From NCBI RefSeq assembly GCF_016862515.1, contig NZ_BONC01000021.1, positions 1-64,000 of the forward strand: a DNA stretch of 64,000 nucleotides, given 5' to 3'. The translations under genes were made by a program, and so were the position numbers. The notes beneath the pieces are model-generated. The model did no database searches, was not told the DNA's origin, and worked only from the letters and a program-made list of their open reading frames with translations. The stretch comes from Asanoa iriomotensis (GTDB lineage Bacteria; Actinomycetota; Actinomycetes; Mycobacteriales; Micromonosporaceae). Position 1 is the stretch's first letter; each line of letters opens with the position of its first letter. Below are positions 58,259 through 64,000 of this stretch, piece after piece.

Positions 58259-59181
58259 TCTGTGCTCCCAAACAAGGTATCGGCGCCACGGTCGAGGAGT
58301 TCGGCGGCGAGTGCCTTGCCGATCTCCGCGGCGGCGCTGGGCGTTCCGGTGCGCGACAGCCGGATGGCGCGCTCGCCATCCGCACTGATCACCGCACCGC
58401 GCAGGTAAATCTCGTCACCGTCCTCGCCCTCCGCGATCTCCGCGTAGGCGGCGACCGGGGCACTGCACCCGGCCTCCAGCGTGGCCAGCAACGCCCGCTC
58501 CGCGACCACCGCGGCGCGGGTCGGACCGTCGTCGAGCGCCCCGAGCTCTTCGACCAGGTCGTGGTCGGCGTGGCGGCACTCCACCGCCAGCGCACCCTGT
58601 GCCGGTGCGGGCAGCATCAGCATGGGGTCGAGCGTTTCGGTGATCTCGTCGGCCCGCCCGAGCCGGGCCAGCCCGGCGCGAGCGAGGACGACGGCGTCCA
58701 GATCGGCTTCCGGGCCGGTGACCCGCCTGATCCGGGTGTCCACGTTCCCCCGGATCGGCGTCACCCGCAAGGGCAGCCGCAAGGCGTTGAGCTGGGCGAT
58801 CCGCCGCAGCGCGCCGGTGCCGACGGTCGCGCCGTCGGGCAGTTCGGTGAGGGTCAGGCCGTCCCGCGCGACCAGCGCGTCGCGCGGGTCCTCGCGCTGG
58901 GGGATCGCGGCGATGTGCAGCGCGCCCGGCTGGGCCGACGGCAGGTCCTTGTAGGAGTGCACCGCGAAGTCGATGCGGCGCTCCATCAGCGCGTCGCGCA
59001 GCGCCGACACGAACACGCCGACGCCGAGCTGCGCGACGGGTGCCGTTGACCGGTCACCGGCGGTGCTGATCTCGACCAGCTCGACCGGCCGGCCGGTGGC
59101 CGCGGTCACGGCGGCGGCGACCTGGCGGGACTGTGCCAGCGCGAGCTTGCTGCCCCGCGTGCCCAGGCGGAGCGCGGTCAT
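58255..59181 (-). CDS. hemC: porphobilinogen deaminase (hydroxymethylbilane synthase)
   Basis: 308 aa, ATG start overlapping the hemA stop by 4 bases. It polymerises four porphobilinogen units. RLGTRGSKLALAQSRQVAAA at the N-terminus, HSYKDLP with catalytic D79, IRGNVDTRIRRV, APAQGALAVE and the cofactor-binding Cys C239 in LEAGCSAPVAAYA are all present. The dipyrromethane cofactor would be attached to C239. It is the third gene of the rex-hemACDB operon and shares ATGA with hemD downstream. Confidence 0.97.
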   Translation of the reverse strand: MTALRLGTRGSKLALAQSRQVAAAVTAATGRPVELVEISTAGDRSTAPVAQLGVGVFVSALRDALMERRIDFAVHSYKDLPSAQPGALHIAAIPQREDPRDALVARDGLTLTELPDGATVGTGALRRIAQLNALRLPLRVTPIRGNVDTRIRRVTGPEADLDAVVLARAGLARLGRADEITETLDPMLMLPAPAQGALAVECRHADHDLVEELGALDDGPTRAAVVAERALLATLEAGCSAPVAAYAEIAEGEDGDEIYLRGAVISADGERAIRLSRTGTPSAAAEIGKALAAELLDRGADTLFGSTE

Positions 59182-60485
59182 GAGTGCTCTCCCAACGGTG
59201 GGACGTCATCGACCTGGGCGGTCTGTGGGACCTCGAGGTCGAAGAGCTGCCGCAGCAGCGTGGCGTACTGGTCGCCGCCCGGTTCCGCGGCGAGCTGCCG
59301 CACCCGGACGGTCGGTGAGTGGAGCAGGCGGCGGACGACGCGGTGCACCGTGTGCGCCATCTCGGCCCGCTGCTCCTCGCTCAGCTCCGGGCGGCGCTGA
59401 CGCAGCCGGCTCAGCTCGGCGGCGACCACCTCGTCGGCGCGGGTGCGCAGCGCGGCCACGGTCGGCGCCACGTCGGCACCGCGCAGCCAGCCCACGAACG
59501 TCTCGACCTCGGCCTCGACGATGCCCTCCACCGCCACCTCGTCGGCGGCGTGCTGGCCGGCGCGCAGCTCGGCGGCGAGCGTGTCGATGTCGACCACGAC
59601 GACCCCGGGCAGGCCGGCGACCTCGGGCTCGACATCGCGCGGCACGGCCAGGTCGAGCAGCACCAGCGGGCTGGTCCGGCCCTGGAGGGCGACCGAAACG
59701 ATGTCGCGCGTGAGCACCGGCTCGGTGGAGGCGGTGGCGGCGATCACCAGGTCGACCTCGGCGAGCGCCGGAGTGAGGTCGGTCATCGGCATCGCGGTGG
59801 CGCCGTAGGCCGCGGCCAGGCGCACCGCTCGGTCCGCGCCCCGGTTGGTCACCGAGACCGGACCGACGCCGGTGCGGGACAGCGTGGCTACGGACAAGGC
59901 GCCCATCGCGCCGGCGCCGACCACCAGCGCGGGCCGGTCAGCGAGGCCGCCAGGGAAGTGCGTGGCGGCGATGTCGAGCGCCGCGGTCACCACGCTCTGG
60001 CCGGCCTTGTCGATGCCGGTCTCGGCGTGTGCCCGCTTGCCGACCCGCAGCGCCTGCTGCATCAGCTCGTGCAGGGTGCGGCCGGCGGTGTCGGCCTCGG
60101 TGGCCGCGTGGTAGGCGTCGCGGAGCTGGCCGAGGATCTGCGCCTCGCCGATCACCATCGAGTCGAGCCCGGTGGCGACCCGGAACGCGTGCTCGACCGC
60201 GGCCGCGTCGTGGTGCACGTAGAGGTGGTTGGCGAGCTCGGCCGGCGCCCGCCCGGCGCGCGCGCCGAGCACGGTGCAGATGTCGCCGAGGCCGCCGTGG
60301 AAGCCGCTGACCGCCGCGTAGATCTCGACCCGGTTGCAGGTCGAGAGGACGACCGCTTCACGGACGTACGGCTGGGCGACGAGCTGGTCGAGGGTCTCGG
60401 TCAGGTCCGGCGCCGGCACCGCCAGCCGCTCGAGCATGGCGACCGGCGTGGTCCGGTAGGAGGCACCGACGACGATCAGGTTCAC
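59178..60485 (-). CDS. hemA: glutamyl-tRNA reductase
   Basis: 435 aa from GTG 60485, which overlaps the rex stop by 4 bases (GTGA). The first committed step of C5-type heme synthesis: reduces glutamyl-tRNA to glutamate semialdehyde with NADPH. Catalytic C50 in LSTCNRVEIY, substrate domain GASYRTTPVAMLERLA, NADPH domain VVGAGAMGALSVATLSRTG, ATASTEPVLTRDIV and DLAVPRDVEPEVAGLPGV, and the C-terminal dimerisation helix region. It is translated with rex, so redox control by Rex is expected. Confidence 0.96.
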   Translation of the reverse strand: MNLIVVGASYRTTPVAMLERLAVPAPDLTETLDQLVAQPYVREAVVLSTCNRVEIYAAVSGFHGGLGDICTVLGARAGRAPAELANHLYVHHDAAAVEHAFRVATGLDSMVIGEAQILGQLRDAYHAATEADTAGRTLHELMQQALRVGKRAHAETGIDKAGQSVVTAALDIAATHFPGGLADRPALVVGAGAMGALSVATLSRTGVGPVSVTNRGADRAVRLAAAYGATAMPMTDLTPALAEVDLVIAATASTEPVLTRDIVSVALQGRTSPLVLLDLAVPRDVEPEVAGLPGVVVVDIDTLAAELRAGQHAADEVAVEGIVEAEVETFVGWLRGADVAPTVAALRTRADEVVAAELSRLRQRRPELSEEQRAEMAHTVHRVVRRLLHSPTVRVRQLAAEPGGDQYATLLRQLFDLEVPQTAQVDDVPPLGEHS

Positions 60486-61237
60486 GAGCCCACCGCCTCT
60501 TCCGTCCCGGTCGCGGCCAGCCCGTTGGGGCTGGAAAGACCGCCTGGCAACGCGGTCAGCGACGACTTGCGGTGCTCGTGGAAGGAGAGGATCTGCAGCT
60601 CGACCGCCAGGTCGACCTTGCGGACGTCGACTCCCTCGGGCACCGAAAGCACGCATGGCGCGAAGTTGAGGATGCTGGTGACGCCGGCCGCGACCAGGGC
60701 GTCGGCGACGTCCTGCGCGGCCGCTGCGGGAGTGGCGATCACGCCGATCGCGATGGACTCGGCTGCCGCCACCACCGCCAGGTCTGAGATGTGTCGCACG
60801 TTGAGACCGTTGATCGGCTCACCCACGCGGGCCTGGTCGGCGTCGAACAGGGCCGCGATGCGAAACCCGCGGCTGGCGAAGCCCGCGTAGCCGGCCAGCG
60901 CGTGGCCGAGGTTGCCGACGCCGACCAGGGCGACCGCCCGGCGCTGGGTCAACCCCAGGGTGAACTCGATCTGGTCGATCAGCAGGGCCACGTCGTAACC
61001 GACCCCACGCGTCCCGTACGACCCGAGGTGGGAGAGGTCTTTGCGAAGTTTCGCCGAGTTGACCCCGGCCGCCGCGGCGAGGCCCTCGCTGGAGACGGTG
61101 TCGTCGCCCGCCTCGGCGAGGTTGTGCAGTGCGCGAAGGTATTCGGGCAGGCGGGCCACCGTCGCCTCAGGGAGGTCCGGTAGGGCGGGTACGCCGCCGG
61201 ACCGTCCGTTTGGGCCTCCAGGGCGGTGCTGGCTCAT
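60482..61237 (-). CDS. rex: redox-sensing repressor Rex
   Basis: 251 aa, ATG start. An N-terminal winged helix (about 25-80; LPEYLRALHNLAEAG, SAKLRKDLSHLGSYGTRGVG) is followed by a Rossmann domain with the NADH-binding loop LVGVGNLGHALAGY (about 104-117) and SILNFAPCVLSVPEGVDVRKV, also family-typical. Rex senses the NADH/NAD+ ratio and leaves DNA when NADH is high. A Rex operator lies in its own promoter at 61341-61358. It heads an operon with hemA, hemC, hemD and hemB, tying heme synthesis to respiratory state. Confidence 0.96.
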   Translation of the reverse strand: MSQHRPGGPNGRSGGVPALPDLPEATVARLPEYLRALHNLAEAGDDTVSSEGLAAAAGVNSAKLRKDLSHLGSYGTRGVGYDVALLIDQIEFTLGLTQRRAVALVGVGNLGHALAGYAGFASRGFRIAALFDADQARVGEPINGLNVRHISDLAVVAAAESIAIGVIATPAAAAQDVADALVAAGVTSILNFAPCVLSVPEGVDVRKVDLAVELQILSFHEHRKSSLTALPGGLSSPNGLAATGTEEAVGS

Positions 61238-61329
61238 GCGACTCCGTGTGGCGATCGTCCGGCTGCCCGCAGGGGGCCCCGCGGGGAACCACGGTGACCG
61301 GCTGTGTTAACGGGATTCGACGGGATTAC

Positions 61330-61358
61330 AGCCTAGGCGCTTGTGAACCCGTGCACAA
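61330..61358 (-). promoter_or_regulatory. promoter with overlapping Rex operator (ROP)
   Basis: The plus strand reads TTGTGAACCCGTGCACAA at 61341-61358, a near-perfect match to the Rex operator TTGTGAA-N4-TTCACAA. Read leftwards, a promoter overlaps it: TTGTGC at 61358-61353 as -35 and TAGGCT at 61335-61330 as -10, with a 17-base spacer. Rex binding would cover the -35 box, so autorepression is expected. It lies about 93 bases before the rex start. Confidence 0.85.
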
Positions 61359-61515
61359 ATCGCGATCTTGGTCACTCGATGCCCACCGATTCCCTGCCGC
61401 GATTATTGCGTAATTGGTACCTGTGCCACCAATTCCGGATCATGGGTTCCGGGAAGAGGTACGGACAGCCCTACCCTGAAGAGGCAAGCCGACGGGATGG
61501 GGGTAAGCAGGGCCG

Positions 61516-62832
61516 ATGCCTAGCGTCGATGGCATGACAACCGCCGTCGTTCCCAGCCCCGCGGTCGCCACCCACCGTGGCATATTCCGCCAACTGCTCA
61601 CCGATTCGGCGTACGTGATCGTGGGCTTCCCGCTGGCGATCGCGGGCTTCGTCGCGTCTCTGGTCGGCCTGGTGCTCAGCGCCGGCCTCATCGTCACCGG
61701 CATCGGCCTCCCCGTGATGGCCGGCGCCCTGCTGCTCGCCCGGTTCTTCGCGGACCTCGAACGGCTCGCCATCGGCCCGGTGCTCCGGGTGCCCCGGGTG
61801 CGCCCGCAGTACCGCACGGCCGAGCCCGGCGCCGGCCTGTTCCGGCGGGTGCTCGCGATCATCGGCGACAGCCAGTCCTGGCTCGACGCCGTACACGCGC
61901 TGGTGAAGTTCGTGCTGTCGATGTTCTCGTTCGTGGTCACCGTCACGTGGTGGGCGGGCGCGATCGGCGGCCTCACCTACTGGACCTACGACTGGGCGAT
62001 CCCCCGCAGCCCGGACGAGGTCGACCTCAACACCCTGCTCGGTCTGGGCAGCGGCACCGGCCCGCGCCTGCTGCTGAACACCGCCATCGGGGTGTTCTTC
62101 CTGCTCAGCCTGCCGATCGTGGTGCGCGGCGTGGCCCTGCTCCAGGCCAGCTTCAGCAAGGGGATGCTGACCGGGGTCGCCGAGATGCGCAACCAGATCA
62201 CCACGCTCGAGGGACAACGCCGGGCTGCCGTCTCGGCCGAGGCGACCGCCCTGCGCAAGCTCGAACGCGACATCCACGACGGCCCGCAGCAGCGGCTGGT
62301 CCGGCTCGCCATGGATCTCGGCCGGGCACAGCAGCAGTTCGACAGCGACCCCGACGCCGCACGCCGGACGATCGAGGAGGCGCTCACCCAGACCCGGGAG
62401 ACCCTCGACGAGCTGCGCTCGCTCTCCCGTGGCATCGCGCCGCCGATCCTGGTCGACCGGGGCCTGCCCAGTGCGCTGGCCGCTCTGGCCGGTCGCGGTG
62501 TGATCCCGATCGACCTCGCCGTCGACCCCGCGCTCGGCACGGCCGGCGGCCGGCTGGACCCGGCCGTGGAGAGCGCCGCCTACTTCGTGGTCGCCGAGTC
62601 CCTCACCAACGTGGCCAAGCACAGCCGGGCCGAGGTCTGCCGGATCGCGGTCACCCGGGAGGGCAAGGACCTGCGGGTCGAGATCTCCGACGACGGCGAG
62701 GGCGGGGCGCACGTCTCCAAGGGCCACGGCCTGGCCGGCCTGGCGGACCGGGTGCACGCGGCCGGCGGCAAGCTGACCGTGACCAGCCCGCCCGGCGGCC
62801 CGACGCTGATCCAGGCCACGCTGCCGGTCTGA
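61516..62832 (+). CDS. sensor histidine kinase, LuxR-type partner (HisKA_3)
   Basis: 438 aa from ATG 61516; ATG 61534 is an in-frame alternative. N-terminal membrane region with hydrophobic segments at about 33-80 and 123-155 and one more at about 185-205 forms a sensor unit of the PF13796 type. The phosphoacceptor site is RDIHDGPQQRLVRLAMDLG with H254, HisKA_3 type. The ATPase domain shows VVAESLTNVAKHSRA (N box), ISDDGEGGA and GHGLAGLADRVHAAGG. It should phosphorylate the response regulator encoded 55 bases downstream. A hairpin lies between the genes. Confidence 0.93.
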   Translation: MPSVDGMTTAVVPSPAVATHRGIFRQLLTDSAYVIVGFPLAIAGFVASLVGLVLSAGLIVTGIGLPVMAGALLLARFFADLERLAIGPVLRVPRVRPQYRTAEPGAGLFRRVLAIIGDSQSWLDAVHALVKFVLSMFSFVVTVTWWAGAIGGLTYWTYDWAIPRSPDEVDLNTLLGLGSGTGPRLLLNTAIGVFFLLSLPIVVRGVALLQASFSKGMLTGVAEMRNQITTLEGQRRAAVSAEATALRKLERDIHDGPQQRLVRLAMDLGRAQQQFDSDPDAARRTIEEALTQTRETLDELRSLSRGIAPPILVDRGLPSALAALAGRGVIPIDLAVDPALGTAGGRLDPAVESAAYFVVAESLTNVAKHSRAEVCRIAVTREGKDLRVEISDDGEGGAHVSKGHGLAGLADRVHAAGGKLTVTSPPGGPTLIQATLPV

Positions 62833-62845
62833 GCACCAGCAGAAC

Positions 62846-62868
62846 GGGCCCCCTATCGACGGGGGCCC
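62846..62868 (+). terminator. hairpin between kinase and response regulator genes
   Basis: Perfect 8-bp arms (GGGCCCCC, 62846-62853, with 62861-62868) and a 7-base loop, followed by TTCTACTAC. The genes lie only 55 bases apart on the same strand. It may reduce read-through and set a higher kinase than regulator level, or be a processing site. Confidence 0.6.
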
Positions 62869-62887
62869 TTCTACTACGCTCGGACCG

Positions 62888-63532
62888 GTGCGCATTGTGA
62901 TCGCCGACGACGCCGTGCTCCTCCGCGAAGGCCTGGTCCGGCTCGTGACCGAGCACGGCCATGAGGTCGTCGCCGCGGTCGGTGACGGCCCGAGCCTGGT
63001 CGAGGCCATCGTCAAGGAAAAACCCGACGTCTCCATCGTCGACGTGCGGATGCCCCCCTCGCACACCGACGAGGGCCTGCGGGCCGCCGTCGAGGCCCGC
63101 CGGCAGGTGCCGGGCACCCCGGTGCTGGTGCTCTCGCAGTACGTCGAGGTCTCGTACGCCGACGACCTGCTGGCCGACCGGGCCGGCGCGGTCGGCTACC
63201 TGCTCAAGGACCGGGTGGCCGCGATCACGGAGTTCCTCGACGCGCTCGGCCGGGTGGCCGGCGGCGGCACGGTGCTCGACCCCGAGGTGGTCGCGCAGCT
63301 CTTGGTGCGGCGCCGGCGGGACGACCCGCTGCGCGAGCTGACCGCCCGGGAGCGCGAGGTGCTCGGGCTGATGGCCGAGGGCATGTCCAACACCGCGATC
63401 GCCCGCAAGCTGGTGGTCAGCGACGGCGCCGTCGAGAAGCACGTGCGCAACATCTTCACCAAGCTCCAACTGCCGCCCGACGAGGAACAGCACCGCCGGG
63501 TGCTCGCGGTGCTGGCCTACCTACGCGGCTGA
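62888..63532 (+). CDS. LuxR/NarL-family response regulator
   Basis: 214 aa, GTG start. Receiver domain (about 1-120) with acidic D7-D8, D52 in IVDVRMPP and K107 in YLLKDRV, then a LuxR-type HTH (about 148-205; LTAREREVLGLMAEGMSNTA, KLVVSDGAVEKHVRNIFTKL). It is the partner of the HisKA_3 kinase upstream. Its target genes are not evident from the window. Its last 12 bases overlap the facing HAD phosphatase gene. Confidence 0.94.
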   Translation: MRIVIADDAVLLREGLVRLVTEHGHEVVAAVGDGPSLVEAIVKEKPDVSIVDVRMPPSHTDEGLRAAVEARRQVPGTPVLVLSQYVEVSYADDLLADRAGAVGYLLKDRVAAITEFLDALGRVAGGGTVLDPEVVAQLLVRRRRDDPLRELTAREREVLGLMAEGMSNTAIARKLVVSDGAVEKHVRNIFTKLQLPPDEEQHRRVLAVLAYLRG

Positions 63533-64000
63533 GGCCAACCGCACGGCTTCGGAGAGCGACGACGCGACCGGGTGACCCGAGGCGCGCAGCCGTTCTTCGT
63601 CGGTGAAGCCACCGGTGTAGAGCACCGCGGCCGCACCGACGGACCGGGCCGCGTCGGCGTCGTCTAGCGAGTCGCCGATCAGCACGACCGACCCGCTGTC
63701 GACCTCGAGCGCCGAAAGATGCCGCGCGAGGTGGCCTGCCTTGAAGGCCCGGTCACCGCCGAGTGCAACTTGCACGCCGTCGACCCGGTTGAACCGGCCG
63801 TCGAGACCGAACGCGGTCACCGCCGGCACCAGGTCCTCGTGGAACCACATGGACAGCAGCGACTGACTGCCGTCCCAGGAGCGCATCGCGTTGACGGCGT
63901 CGTCGGCGAGCGCGCACGTGGTCAACCCGGCCCGGTAGGCGTCGTGGAAGATCGCGTCGAGCTGGTCGAACTCGTCGGCGTCGACGGCCCGCCCGAGCAC
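63521..64000 (-). CDS. HAD-family phosphatase (partial, cut by window edge)
   Basis: Reads leftward from beyond the window; the visible 159 residues are the C-terminal part. HAD motifs III and IV are visible: the Lys of GGDRAFKAGHLARHL and VLIGDSLDDADAARSVGA with its acidic pair. The N-terminal nucleophile motif must lie outside. It ends in the facing response-regulator gene (12-base overlap). Confidence 0.85.
   Translation of the reverse strand: MLGRAVDADEFDQLDAIFHDAYRAGLTTCALADDAVNAMRSWDGSQSLLSMWFHEDLVPAVTAFGLDGRFNRVDGVQVALGGDRAFKAGHLARHLSALEVDSGSVVLIGDSLDDADAARSVGAAAVLYTGGFTDEERLRASGHPVASSLSEAVRLASAA

Overview
The window is high-GC actinobacterial chromosome. Many genes start with GTG or TTG and have short purine-rich ribosome binding sites, genes are packed with 1-4 base overlaps, and the gene content (DUF3117, DUF6758, Rex with hemACDB, folP2-like, KorAB, SigE70-type ECF factor) fits the Micromonosporaceae. 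The genus cannot be fixed from sequence alone. No rRNA, tRNA, CRISPR array or phage was seen. No stretch above 300 bases lacks a gene or the IS; the largest gene-free pieces (about 264 bases at 47318-47581, 278 at 61238-61515, 254 at 55441-55694, 218 at 32907-33124) hold promoters, hairpins or nothing recognisable.

1-13.9 kb: SpoU methyltransferase, DUF6758 protein, a small membrane protein with a bPH2 protein, an ECF sigma factor with a membrane-anchored propeller-like partner, PHP phosphoesterase, MarC, a RecB-like Fe-S nuclease, an operon of ornithine cyclodeaminase-like enzyme, unknown protein and nucleotidyltransferase, then a response regulator/kinase/PepSY operon whose promoter regions share helically phased CTTA direct repeats. 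14-25.5 kb: acetyltransferase, MFS exporter, acyl-CoA dehydrogenase, SDRs, CoA-ester lyase, EamA transporter, HAD hydrolase, PadR with a membrane protein, PhzF.

25.5-38.3 kb: a long block that, from memory, matches Mycobacterium tuberculosis Rv1207-Rv1232 in gene content (CBS/MgtE_N protein, DUF1003, Mrp, TatB, HtrA, O-methyltransferase, DUF3117, Tag, DivIVA-like, FolP2), but sigE-rseA and gpgS are not in their expected slots. A PaaX/enoyl-CoA hydratase pair lies inside it. 38.3-48.9 kb: a lone nuoA, a surface protein, the 2-oxoacid:ferredoxin oxidoreductase korAB, a potassium channel, a cyclase-NB-ARC-TPR regulator, an FmdB protein and a lytic transglycosylase. 49-53.9 kb: tandem GNAT, a secreted ExeM-type nuclease, an XRE regulator.

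53.9-55.4 kb: a complete 1,410-bp IS256-family element with 8-bp target duplication, inserted at the edge of a long palindrome that also occurs at 13980-14045. Composition asymmetry flips sharply at this palindrome, C/A-rich on its left and G/T-rich on its right. 55.7-61.4 kb: the rex-hemA-hemC-hemD-hemB operon, read leftwards from a promoter containing a Rex operator. 61.5-64 kb: a LuxR-type two-component pair and a HAD phosphatase cut by the window edge.

The most unusual signal is the repeated palindrome with the skew inversion centred on it. Next are the shared phased repeats of the PepSY two-component system and the repeated interlocking of convergent genes through a shared CTAG.
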